Positions 28,385-39,100 of a DNA stretch of 64,000 nucleotides are shown here, piece after piece. The position numbers and the translations under genes were made by a program. Each line of letters begins with the position of its first letter. The stretch's first letter is position 1. Source of the DNA: Polaribacter vadi (GTDB lineage Bacteria > Bacteroidota > Bacteroidia > Flavobacteriales > Flavobacteriaceae); the NCBI RefSeq assembly GCF_001761365.1, contig NZ_CP017477.1, positions 766,501 through 830,500 on the forward strand, in the 5' to 3' direction. The notes beneath the pieces are model-generated. The model had not been told where the DNA came from, searched no databases, and worked only from the letters and a program-made list of their open reading frames with translations.

Positions 28385-29380
28385 CTATTGTTTTAACTCT
28401 TCAATTTGTTCTTTTAATTCCTTTAATTCTTGCAATTGATTTTCTGCAGGCGAATATTCTTTTGGTTTTTTGCCAAATAAAGAAAAATGAACATATCGTT
28501 TTGGATTTAATTTTAAATCTCTTAATAGCTCTTCTAATTCTTTGGTTGCAGCTTCAATATTACGATACAACTCCTCGTCATTAATTAATTTACCAATAGA
28601 ACCAGAATTGGAGTTCATTTTTTCTGATAAATTATTAAAATTATCTACAGCGTTTTCTGCTTTTTTAACAATATTATTGATGTTAACGGTTGTTAAACTA
28701 TCAGAAATTTTACTTAAATTTCCTGTAATATTTTTAGTATTCTGAAGTGTTACTTTAAGATTATCTTGATTATCAACAACAAGCAAATTCACCTTTCTTA
28801 CAGTTTCTCTTAAATCTGCAATAATGGCTGCTATGTTGCTAATAGAACCATTTACTCCATCAATAGTTTCATCATTTAATATTCTATTTACACCACTAAA
28901 TAAAGTATCTGCTCTTACAATAACTTTTTCTAGTTTATCTTGTAGAGGATCTAATCTTTCTCCAATAGAAGTAAATAAACTTTCTTCAATTTTACCTTCA
29001 AGTGTATCTCCTGAAACAGCCATTTCACCTTCGTAACTAGGAATAATAGCCAAACTTGAAGCTGCTAATGGATTAGGAGAATAAATTCTAACAACACTTT
29101 TTCTAGAGAATTGAAAATCGTTTTCAACTGAAAAAGTAACAATTAATTCACCTCTTTTTTCTGGAGTTGTATTAAACTCTATTTCATTAACCTGGCCAAC
29201 TTTTAAACCGTTTAAAGTTACTGAACTTGCTCTGTTAAGACCACCAATTTTAGAATATTCCACTTGGAATTTTCGTGCTTTACCATCTAACAAGTCATGC
29301 CCTTTTAAAAAATTGAACCCCCAAACGAAGGTTACAACTATTAAAACAACTATAATTCCTGTTTTTAATTCTTTAGACAT
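28385..29380 (-). CDS. MlaD/MCE-domain lipid transport protein
   Basis: 331 residues. An N-terminal membrane helix (about 7-26) anchors the protein; the MCE domain follows at about 35-120 with YSKIGGLNRASSVTLNGLKV. The rest is a long helical region, with a Leu/Glu/Lys coiled coil at the end. MCE proteins form hexameric rings or tubes that shuttle phospholipids between inner and outer membranes. The permease and ATPase partners are not in this window. It lies 17 bases upstream of the Fe-S protein gene, and 54 bases downstream of the amidase gene. Confidence 0.87.
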   Translation of the reverse strand: MSKELKTGIIVVLIVVTFVWGFNFLKGHDLLDGKARKFQVEYSKIGGLNRASSVTLNGLKVGQVNEIEFNTTPEKRGELIVTFSVENDFQFSRKSVVRIYSPNPLAASSLAIIPSYEGEMAVSGDTLEGKIEESLFTSIGERLDPLQDKLEKVIVRADTLFSGVNRILNDETIDGVNGSISNIAAIIADLRETVRKVNLLVVDNQDNLKVTLQNTKNITGNLSKISDSLTTVNINNIVKKAENAVDNFNNLSEKMNSNSGSIGKLINDEELYRNIEAATKELEELLRDLKLNPKRYVHFSLFGKKPKEYSPAENQLQELKELKEQIEELKQ

Positions 29381-29434
29381 ACATAGAAATTTGATAACAA
29401 TATTACTGAATATTTTTGTTTGATACTGGCAAAT

Positions 29435-30538
29435 TTAAGGCATTTTATTCACTTCTTTTACAGATATTTTTTCACCATTTTTAAAAGCTACAACAAAGGC
29501 AGATGTATAGCCTTTCTTTTTAGCAATACTTAACGACGCTATAACATCTTTGTATGAGGAAGTTACACCATAATAGTATTTATAATAAGACCCTACCTTT
29601 ACTCTTTCAACATTTGTTAATCCTTTAAAATTATAAGATTTTGTTTCAATTTTATTTCTTCCAGATGCTAATTGCACCTTAAATTCAACATCATTCTTAG
29701 AGGTTTCAACTATATCTTTTTCAGAAATTTTATCGATAACAGTATTTATTTTTAAATTGCTAACATAATTTTCAATAGCATCTGCAATTGATTTACTCAT
29801 TTGCAATTGCCCTTTTTTAGAATTTAAATATCTACCTTCATTTTTGTTTGTTAAAAAACCTAATTCTACCAAAACACTTGGCATAATAGTTTCTCTTAAA
29901 ACTTGAAAATTATCTTGTTTTACTTTTCGATCATTTCTTTTTAATTTAAAAGTAAAGTTATTCTGTATAAGACTTGCAATTTCTAAACTTTTATCTAAAT
30001 TTTCTTCTTGTAAAAGTGATAATCCAACTACTGACTCTACTGAATTCGCATCAAAACCTACATACCTATCCTTAAAATTATCTTCTAAAAGAATACTAGA
30101 GTTTTCTCTTTTGGCAATTTCTAGATTTTTTTTGTTCCCTCTTAACCCTAAAACAAAAGTTCCTGCTCCATATGCATTAGACGTATGAGAATCGCAATGA
30201 ATAGATACAAACAAATCTGCTTTTGCACTATTGGCAACATCTCCTCTTTTCCATAAATCTATAAAAACATCTTTGTCTCTTGTATAAAGAACTTTAATAT
30301 CTTTATTTTTCTTTAATTCGTTCCCAACACTTAAAGCAACCTTTAACGCAATATTTTTTTCTTTATATCCGTTTCCTAAATTCCCAGGATCTTTACCTCC
30401 ATGACCTGCATCAATTACAATCGTGTATTTTTTTTGCGCATTTATGGTAAATCCTGCAAATAAAAAGACAAGCGAAAATGTTAAAAAAACAAGTTTTTTA
30501 AATTTGGTATTAATTTTGTTAGTTTGTGAAAAGTTCAT
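29435..30538 (-). CDS. N-acetylmuramoyl-L-alanine amidase (AmiC/Amidase_3 type)
   Basis: About 367 residues; I use the ATG at 30538 rather than the TTG one codon earlier. A signal peptide (to about residue 34) precedes the zinc amidase domain: IVIDAGHGGKDPG, the SIHCDSH block and the catalytic Glu in VLVELGFLTNKNEG. It cleaves the stem peptide from MurNAc during division. The C-terminal 80 residues (VEFKVQLASGRNKIE) look like a SPOR-type domain that would target septal peptidoglycan. Confidence 0.92.
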   Translation of the reverse strand: MNFSQTNKINTKFKKLVFLTFSLVFLFAGFTINAQKKYTIVIDAGHGGKDPGNLGNGYKEKNIALKVALSVGNELKKNKDIKVLYTRDKDVFIDLWKRGDVANSAKADLFVSIHCDSHTSNAYGAGTFVLGLRGNKKNLEIAKRENSSILLEDNFKDRYVGFDANSVESVVGLSLLQEENLDKSLEIASLIQNNFTFKLKRNDRKVKQDNFQVLRETIMPSVLVELGFLTNKNEGRYLNSKKGQLQMSKSIADAIENYVSNLKINTVIDKISEKDIVETSKNDVEFKVQLASGRNKIETKSYNFKGLTNVERVKVGSYYKYYYGVTSSYKDVIASLSIAKKKGYTSAFVVAFKNGEKISVKEVNKMP

Positions 30539-30552
30539 CAATAAAATTTAAC

Positions 30553-30575
30553 TAATTTTGGCATCATTAATTTTG
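30553..30575 (+). promoter_or_regulatory. Two candidate -7 elements for lptD
   Basis: TAATTTTG occurs twice (30553-30560 and 30568-30575), both exact TAnnTTTG matches on the plus strand, 56-78 bases before the lptD start. Either could be used. Confidence 0.4.
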
Positions 30576-30630
30576 TGTTTCAATTATTGAGCCATACTTT
30601 TACTTTTATACAAAAATAGCATATATAGCA

Positions 30631-33333
30631 TTGCAATCAAACCTATCATACCTACTTTTATTTTGTTGTATCTTTTTTATAAAGATTAGTTTTGCACAAG
30701 ATATAAAAACGACAGAAAAAATTGTAATCTCCTCTGTGCAAAGAGATTACATAAATTTACAGAAGAAAGATTCTTTAGTAACTATCAAAAAAGATAGCAT
30801 CATTTTAAAAAAAGACAGCATACTTCTAAAAAATAAAGACTCAATTGTAAACGATTCTATAAAACCGAAGGAAAGTATTGATGATATCATTACGCATATT
30901 GCCCAAGATTATACCATACAAAATGCGAAAGAAAAAACCGTAACTTTATATAATGAGGCGAATATTACCTATACAGATATCGATTTAAAATCAGGGATTA
31001 TTATTATTGATTATAAAAAAAACACGCTATTTGCTAAAGGAATAAAAGATAGCACAGGCTATGTGCAAAGACCTGTTTTTAAACAAGGTGGACAAGAATC
31101 TGAACAGGATTCCATTCTTTATAACTTTAAAAGTAAACGAGCATTAATTTATGGTTTAAAAACCAAACAAGGAGAAATGTTTACCTATGGAGAGAAAACA
31201 AAGCAGGTAAATGATTCTACTATTTATATTCGAAAAATAAGATTTACAACCTCAGAAAAAGAGGTTCCAGATTATTATATTAGTACAGATAAAGCAAAAT
31301 TAGTTCCTGGAAAAAAAATTATTGTTGGTCTAAGTAATTTAGTTTTGGCAGATGTGCCAACTCCTCTTTTTTTACCTTTTGCTTATTTTCCAATGACAGA
31401 AACTAGTGTTTCTGGATTTTTAATTCCTGCTTTTGATACAGGAAGTAGCACCAGAGGTGTTGGTTTGCAAAATGGTGGTTATTATTTTGCAATTAACGAT
31501 TATGTAGATTTAACTTTAACTGGAGATGCTTGGGCAAATGGAAGTTGGGGTTTAAGAACTAATTCTAATTATAATAAACGTTATAGGTTTAATGGTACTT
31601 TTAGTTTTAATTATGAAAACATAATTAACGGAATTCGAGGTTTTGATGATTTTGATAAAAGAAGTAATTTTAATATAAGATGGAATCATAGTCAGGATTC
31701 TAAAGCAAGTCCTAATTCGAGATTTTCTGCCTCTGTGAATTTAGGAAGTAGCCGATTTTTTAGAGAATCTTTAAATCAGTTTAACCTGAATCAAAATCAA
31801 AATAACACTTTTAACTCTTCTGTTAATTATAGTAAAACATTTGTTGGAACACCTTTTAATATGGCTGTTACAGCTTCTCATCAACAAAATACAAATACGG
31901 AAAGTATAATAATGACCTTACCATCGTTAACTTTAAATATGAATAGAGTTTACCCATTTGCAGGAAAAGATGGTGTAAAAAAGAATCCAATTCAAAAATT
32001 AGGTTTTAATTATAATATGCAAGGTCAATATTTAATTAACACTACAGATGATGAGTTTTTTACCAGTAAAATGTTTGAAACAGCAAGATCTGGTATTCAA
32101 CATAAAACTAGTACCAATACCAATATTAAAGCATTTAAATATTTTACATTATCACCAAGTGTAAATTATGAGGAAACTTGGCAGTTTGATTATATTGATA
32201 AAAAATATGATGAAACTAATAATGTGATTATTACAGATACTTTAAGAGGCTTTAAATCGTATAGAGAATATAATATGGGCGTTAGTTTGTCTACTAATAT
32301 CTATGGAACTTTCAACTTTAAAAAAGGGAGATTAAAAGCCATAAGGCATACTATTAGACCTACAGTTTCTTATTCTTACAGACCAGATTTTAAAGATAAT
32401 TATCTTGAGCAAGTTCAACAAACTGCAAACCCTTTAGATGTTATAGATTATACTGTTTTTGATCAAGGTATTTATGGATCTCCATCTGGAGGTTTAAGCA
32501 ATTCTATTGGGCTTTCTTTAAACAATGTTTTAGAGGCAAAAATGGCACCTAAAGATCCTGATAGTGATGAGGAAGATGAAAAAATAATGATTTTAAATAA
32601 TTTAAATTTTAATACTTCTTATAATATTGCTGCAGATAGTTTACGATGGTCTAATGTTACCTTTAGTGCTGGAACAAGACTTTTTAAAGATAAATTAGCC
32701 TTAAACTTCACTGGTTCTTTAGATCCTTATCAGGTAAATGAAAATGGTAGGAGAATTGATAAGTTTAACCCTGGAATTTTTAGATTATCAAATGCTAATT
32801 TAACAGCTAACTATTCAATTTCTAGTTCCGACTTTGATAAAAGTAACAAAGACAATGAAAATAAGAATAACAATGCTAATGGAAACAATAATCCTCCAGA
32901 TACAATGGGTGCAGATATAGACCCAACAGACAGACAAGGAAGACAAGATTCAAGAGATATTGGAGGTGGAACTAAAAAAACAGATTTATATAAAGGTAAA
33001 ATTCCTTGGACTGTAAACTTAGTATATGCTGCAACTTACTCTAACAATGGTTTAATTCCAGGAACTGTTGGTGTGCACACTTTAGGTTTTAGTGGTAATG
33101 TGGATTTATCACCAAAATGGAAAGTTGGTTATTCTTCTGGTTATGATGTTAAAAATGGTGCTTTTTCTTTCTCAAGATTTAACTTTACAAGAGATTTAGA
33201 TAGCTGGCAATTTAATTTTAACTGGGTTCCTTTTGGTTCACAGTCCTCTTATACCTTTTTTATTGGTGTAAAATCATCTACTCTAGCAGACTTAAAGTGG
33301 GATAAAAATAAACCACCAGATAGATTGTTCTAG
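30631..33333 (+). CDS. lptD: LPS assembly outer membrane protein LptD
   Basis: 900 residues. Signal peptide to about residue 22 (FAQ cleavage). A Lys/Asp/Ser repeat (KKDSIILKKDSILL) is followed by an OstA/LptA-like beta-jellyroll (about 85-215) and a large outer-membrane barrel to the end (DRLF). It inserts lipopolysaccharide in the outer leaflet. The length and the acidic, Asn-rich loop near residue 735 (NKDNENKNNNANGNNN) are normal for Bacteroidota. The start is TTG at 30631; no ATG lies near the signal peptide. It is followed by ridA. Confidence 0.9.
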   Translation: MQSNLSYLLLFCCIFFIKISFAQDIKTTEKIVISSVQRDYINLQKKDSLVTIKKDSIILKKDSILLKNKDSIVNDSIKPKESIDDIITHIAQDYTIQNAKEKTVTLYNEANITYTDIDLKSGIIIIDYKKNTLFAKGIKDSTGYVQRPVFKQGGQESEQDSILYNFKSKRALIYGLKTKQGEMFTYGEKTKQVNDSTIYIRKIRFTTSEKEVPDYYISTDKAKLVPGKKIIVGLSNLVLADVPTPLFLPFAYFPMTETSVSGFLIPAFDTGSSTRGVGLQNGGYYFAINDYVDLTLTGDAWANGSWGLRTNSNYNKRYRFNGTFSFNYENIINGIRGFDDFDKRSNFNIRWNHSQDSKASPNSRFSASVNLGSSRFFRESLNQFNLNQNQNNTFNSSVNYSKTFVGTPFNMAVTASHQQNTNTESIIMTLPSLTLNMNRVYPFAGKDGVKKNPIQKLGFNYNMQGQYLINTTDDEFFTSKMFETARSGIQHKTSTNTNIKAFKYFTLSPSVNYEETWQFDYIDKKYDETNNVIITDTLRGFKSYREYNMGVSLSTNIYGTFNFKKGRLKAIRHTIRPTVSYSYRPDFKDNYLEQVQQTANPLDVIDYTVFDQGIYGSPSGGLSNSIGLSLNNVLEAKMAPKDPDSDEEDEKIMILNNLNFNTSYNIAADSLRWSNVTFSAGTRLFKDKLALNFTGSLDPYQVNENGRRIDKFNPGIFRLSNANLTANYSISSSDFDKSNKDNENKNNNANGNNNPPDTMGADIDPTDRQGRQDSRDIGGGTKKTDLYKGKIPWTVNLVYAATYSNNGLIPGTVGVHTLGFSGNVDLSPKWKVGYSSGYDVKNGAFSFSRFNFTRDLDSWQFNFNWVPFGSQSSYTFFIGVKSSTLADLKWDKNKPPDRLF

Positions 33334-33336
33334 TTG

Positions 33337-33405
33337 GAAGTTTGAAGTTTGAAGTTTGAAGTTTGAAGTTTGAAGTTTGAAGTTTGAAGTTTGAAGTTTG
33401 AAGTT
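33337..33405. repeat. Heptamer tandem repeat GAAGTTT, about 10 copies
   Basis: Nine uninterrupted copies of GAAGTTT plus a six-base partial copy, between the lptD stop and ridA. Direct observation. Such perfect arrays change length by slippage and would be expected to differ between strains. Confidence 0.95.
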
Positions 33406-33467
33406 AAATTAAAAAAAAAGAAATCTATTTAAAAAGAATAATCCTAAACATTTTGAAACTTATATAA

Positions 33468-33848
33468 ATGAAAAAAATAATATCAACTACAAAAGCACCT
33501 GCTCCTATTGGGCCTTATAACCAAGCAATTTTAAGCGGAAATACATTATATACTTCTGGACAAATAGCAATTAACCCAGCAACTGGAGAATTGGTTTTAG
33601 ATTCTATTGAAGCTGAAACAACACAAGTAATGGAAAATATGAAAGAAGTTTTAGCTGCTGCTGATATGACTTTTGAAGATGTTATAAAATCATCTATTTT
33701 TATTGCTGATATGAATCAGTTTGCTAAAATAAATACGGTTTATGGTTCTTATTTTAATGAAGAAACTGCGCCTGCAAGAGAAACTGTTGAAGTTGCAAAC
33801 TTACCAAAATTTGTAAACGTAGAAATTAGTATGATTGCTGTGAAGTAG
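33468..33848 (+). CDS. ridA: RidA family enamine/imine deaminase
   Basis: 126 residues, standard length. Features of the family include KAPAPIGPYNQAI at the N-terminus, LYTSGQIAINPATGEL, the catalytic Arg in PARETVEV and NVEISMIAVK at the end. It hydrolyses reactive 2-aminoacrylate and other enamines from amino-acid metabolism, in the cytosol. It is flanked on both sides by heptamer tandem repeats and ends before a strong terminator. Confidence 0.95.
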   Translation: MKKIISTTKAPAPIGPYNQAILSGNTLYTSGQIAINPATGELVLDSIEAETTQVMENMKEVLAAADMTFEDVIKSSIFIADMNQFAKINTVYGSYFNEETAPARETVEVANLPKFVNVEISMIAVK

Positions 33849-33890
33849 TTTTTAGTTTTTAGTTTTTAGTTTTTAGTTTTTAGTTTTTAG
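33849..33890. repeat. Heptamer tandem repeat TTTTTAG, 6 copies
   Basis: Six perfect copies of TTTTTAG directly after the ridA stop codon. The unit differs from the heptamer array in front of ridA but has the same length. Confidence 0.95.
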
Positions 33891-33924
33891 TGAAAATGAA
33901 AACTTTGAAATTAAACAAACAATA

Positions 33925-33960
33925 AAAAACCTGATAGAAAATTAATTCTATCAGGTTTTT
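33925..33960. terminator. Bidirectional terminator between ridA and gapA
   Basis: Perfect 15-base arms (AAAAACCTGATAGAA and TTCTATCAGGTTTTT) with a 6-base loop. It separates convergent ridA (plus) and gapA (minus) and can serve both. Confidence 0.85.
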
Positions 33961-33983
33961 ATATTTATATGAAATTGTTGTTA

Positions 33984-34991
<1,008 letters not shown>

Positions 34992-35004
34992 TTAATTTTA
35001 AATA

Positions 35005-35988
35005 TTATGTGGTCATTATATCTGACACACGAATTAATTCTTTATTTATCTTTGATTGTCCTTTTATGGCTTTACTTAAAGGAGTTACAGCTATTTTATC
35101 GTTAATTAAACCAACCATTAAGTTCGATTTACCATCCAATAAAGATTCTACTGCTTTTACCCCCATTCTACTTGCCAAAACTCTATCGAAACAAGAAGGT
35201 GAACCACCTCTTTGCATGTGTCCTAAAACCGATACTCGAACATCGTATTCTGGTAAATGTTCGTTTACGTAATCTTTTAATTCAAATACGTTTTTACCTG
35301 TTTTATCACCTTCTGCAACAATTACAATACTCGACGATTTTCCAGATTCTTTACTTCTCTTTAAAGATTCTAACAAACGCTCTAAACCTAAATCTTCTTC
35401 AGGTATTAGAATTTCTTCTGCTCCTGCTCCAACACCAACGTTTAATGCAATATGTCCCACATCTCTTCCCATTACTTCAACAAAAAACAATCTGTTATGA
35501 GAGGATGCTGTATCTCTAATTTTATCGATAACTTCTACTGCATTGTTTAAAGCTGTATCATACCCTAAAGTATGTGTAGTACCAGCAATATCATTATCTA
35601 TGGTTCCAGGAATTCCCATGATTGGGAAACCGAATTCTTTATTAAAAATCAAAGCACCTGTAAAAGTTCCATCTCCACCAATAACAACCAAAGCATCTAT
35701 ATTTGCTGCTTTTAAGGCATCATAAGCTTTTTGTCTTCCTTCTTTGGTCATAAATTGTTTAGACCTCGCAGACTTTAAAAAAGTACCTCCTTTGTTAATA
35801 ATCCCTTTTACACTACGTGCATTTAATTCGATAAAATCGCCTTCTATCATCCCTTCATAACCTCTGTAAATTCCTGCACATTCTATTTTATAATATGCAC
35901 AAGTTCTTACAACAGATCTTATTGCTGCGTTCATTCCTGGGGAATCTCCTCCAGAAGTCATTACGCCTATTTTTTTAATTTTCTCCAT
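35005..35988 (-). CDS. pfkA: 6-phosphofructokinase (ATP-dependent)
   Basis: 327 residues. Motifs in order: TSGGDSPGMNAAIR near residue 11, VIGGDGTFTGA near 102, GIPGTIDND near 125 carrying the catalytic Asp, and LGHMQRGGSP. The Gly in GGDG fits ATP rather than PPi use. It phosphorylates fructose 6-phosphate. First gene of a pfkA-gapA operon. No strong promoter element is seen in the 157-base gap upstream, which contains only AT-rich sequence. Confidence 0.97.
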   Translation of the reverse strand: MEKIKKIGVMTSGGDSPGMNAAIRSVVRTCAYYKIECAGIYRGYEGMIEGDFIELNARSVKGIINKGGTFLKSARSKQFMTKEGRQKAYDALKAANIDALVVIGGDGTFTGALIFNKEFGFPIMGIPGTIDNDIAGTTHTLGYDTALNNAVEVIDKIRDTASSHNRLFFVEVMGRDVGHIALNVGVGAGAEEILIPEEDLGLERLLESLKRSKESGKSSSIVIVAEGDKTGKNVFELKDYVNEHLPEYDVRVSVLGHMQRGGSPSCFDRVLASRMGVKAVESLLDGKSNLMVGLINDKIAVTPLSKAIKGQSKINKELIRVSDIMTT

Positions 35989-36145
35989 ATATTATGATGT
36001 AAAAATAAATCTTTTAAGTGGTTTAAAATAATTAAATTACGAAATCGATATAGCCTTTAACCCCTTAATTTTAAAAGGAAAAATACAAATTTAAGTACGA
36101 AAACCATTTCGTTTTTAGTGAATATACTGTTAAAAATTAAAGGTT

Positions 36146-39100
36146 CTAATTTCCTTCAAAATTTATTAAAGAGTTTACTTTTGATATCAAAGAATCCTTT
36201 TCCTCGTTTTTTTTCTCCTTATTTTTTGCCTCTTTGATTTTCGCCTCTTTCTTTAGGCCAATTCTTGTAAGTAAGCCAGATAAAGTATTAAAGTTTACTT
36301 GATAAGATAAACCAACTCCTTGCGTGTAACCTTCTTCTTGTTGTGAGTATTGAATTTCGTTTTGTCTGTTAAAAATTATGCCTCTAAAATTTCCTTCGGT
36401 ATTTAAAAGAATTTCAACTTTAACTTCACCAACAACACTCGATTGTGTTTGTGCACCCACAGGAACACCAACTTTTCCATTTATAATAACTCGATCACTA
36501 ACTTGTGTGCTTACAGAAACATCTACTTGATTATCGATATTTAAACGATCTATATCATTTCCTCTTTCTCCTTGTTGATAATCTAACCCCAATTGAAACT
36601 TACTATCTGGATTGTTTAATAAATTAGAAAAAGCGCCTGCAAGTGCACTTGAAGCAGTTCCTGTTAAAGTATTATTCACATCAAAATCTACTTTATCTGG
36701 ATTTCTAAATGTATTAAATGCTAATAAGGATATAAATTGAGTGGTTTTCTCGTTCACATTATTATCATTTAAAACAAACTCTAACTCACTTGCAATTGTT
36801 GGATCTACATTTGTAAGCTGAATATCTAACTCCTGTTTTGAGTTAAATAAATCTCCTGTAATTCTTGTTACCAAATCTATTTCCTCTCTTCTATTTGAGT
36901 TAAAATTTTGTAATAAAACTCCTGGATTAGCTTTTGCTTTGTAAATGGCAGTAACATCTAAATTTGCTTCATAAGGATTTCCAATCCAAGAAACTGTTCC
37001 TCCTTTTTGTATTATAAAAGGTTTATTAATAATGCCTCCATATTTAAAATCGTATACCCCAGTATCAATTCTGTAATCTCCATACATATTAAATTTACCT
37101 CTTGTATCAATTCTAATTTGTAAGTTTCCAGCTCCTCTTCCTGTTAATTGGCTTCCGTTTACTTCATCAATTACAACTTGTGCTTCTGCATCTTTAGTAA
37201 CTTCTAAATCGATGTTTAATGTTAATCCTTTTAAAGCTTCTTGTGCTAATTCTCTTTGCTTATCTTCTACTTTTATTTTATCAGATTTAAAATAGATTAA
37301 ACGAAAACTATCTACAGTTTCCACATCTTTTAAAGGTACAACAAATTTTGTTCTAGGATTTGTTGTGGCATTAATATCGATGGTTAATTGATCTGTTAAA
37401 CCCGAAATTGCAACAGAACCTTTCATAAATGCAGTTCCATAATAGGTAGCTTCTTCTGTATTTTTTGTATCTAATGCCACCAAATTTTCGGTATCGATTT
37501 CTAAATCTAAAAACCATTGTTCAAAATTTTGATGCGTAATATTTCCAAACAATCTTCCTGTAGAATTGTATTTAGTATCTACTAATTTGATATCTTCTAA
37601 AATAAAAGATTGTTGCTCTAGAGAAATGATGGATTCTCCCTCAAAATCAAAATCTACATTTAAATAAGGGAATTTTAAACCTGCATTTTTCAATCTTAAA
37701 ACACCTTCCATATCTGGGTTTCTTAGAAAACCTCTCAAAAAGAAATCACCAGAAACACTACCTCTTAAAGACGAAATTACATCTTGCCCTAAAGGACTAA
37801 ATGCTTGCAAATTATAATCTTCTAAATAAACGCCAATATCTATAATCGGTCGTTTATTTGAAAAATCTAAAACACCAGTTGCTGCAATACTTTTTACATT
37901 TTCATTATTGATTGATAAATCTACATTGTATTTTTCGTAGGAATTATCTCCTGCAATATTTATGGCTAATTCTCCTTGTTTAAAGTTGTTAACTTCAAAA
38001 TTACTGATAATTAAATTAGCTTCTGGACTATAAACAGTTCCTTTTTGAACAAAATCTACATTCCCAGAAACCCTGCCTTTTAAAGCCAAACTATCTATTT
38101 CTGGTAAAAAACTTTGTAGTTTAACTTTGGTTAAATTTGCAAGTAGCATTTTTTCGCTATCTCCTTTTAAACTTCCTTTAAATTCAATTTTTTGCTGACC
38201 AGATATTAGTTTAAACTGACTAAAATCAAACTCATTGTTTTTTAAATCGAAGGTAATTTTATCTGTATATTCTTCATCAGGATTAATACTCCATGCAGTA
38301 TTTTTTATGACGAAAGTAGATTTTTCAAAACCTAAAACATTTTTATTTTCTTTATTGATGGTATAATAGAAATCTAAATTAAAATTCTCATTGTTTTGTA
38401 AACCTCCATCAAATTCCGATTTAAAATAAAGCGTATCATTTTCTGTTCTATTTAAAAGATTTAGTTTAGAAATATTATAGAATTTAGTATTTACTTCTGC
38501 AGCTGTTAAATGAGAATTATACAGTGGATTTTGATTATCTGTCCTCAATAAAATTTCTTTAAACTCATTGCCATAAGCATCTATTCTTGGTGATGAAAAT
38601 GTAAACCTAAGTTGATTTTTGTTAGACTCTATCTTGCCTTTCAATTTGGTGTTATCATCAATATAAATATCAGGAAAAAATACATTTACAATTTGATTAT
38701 ATACTGTAAAATTAAAATCTAAAAACTGGTTTGGAGCAACTTCATAAGGTTGATAATTGGTATAAATACTTCCTAACGCATTTTGTGCAACTTTAGCAAC
38801 TTCAGAAAACGTAAACTTACCAGTTACATACCCTTTTGCAATATCTTCTGATTCTAAATCGATTCTCTTAATACTATCTTTTACCGAAGATGAAACCGTA
38901 AATTGTTTAAAACTAAATTCCTGTTTTTGATTGGTATAAAAAACATCTTTAAAAATGGCGTTTCCAACAATATCATCAAGTGTGTTACCTTCAATATCTA
39001 ACTCAAAAGAACCTTTTAAATGAGCAATACTATCTCTTGTAAATAGGTTGGTTTCTTTTAAATTTAAATAATCAATATCTGACTTAAAATCGAATTCATA

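Noticed and set aside
33337..33405. CRISPR-like array
   Set aside because: The unit is only 7 bases with no spacers; it is a simple tandem repeat.
35172..35519. 115-codon plus-strand ORF inside pfkA
   Set aside because: Antisense to a gene with all catalytic motifs intact; no protein-like pattern.
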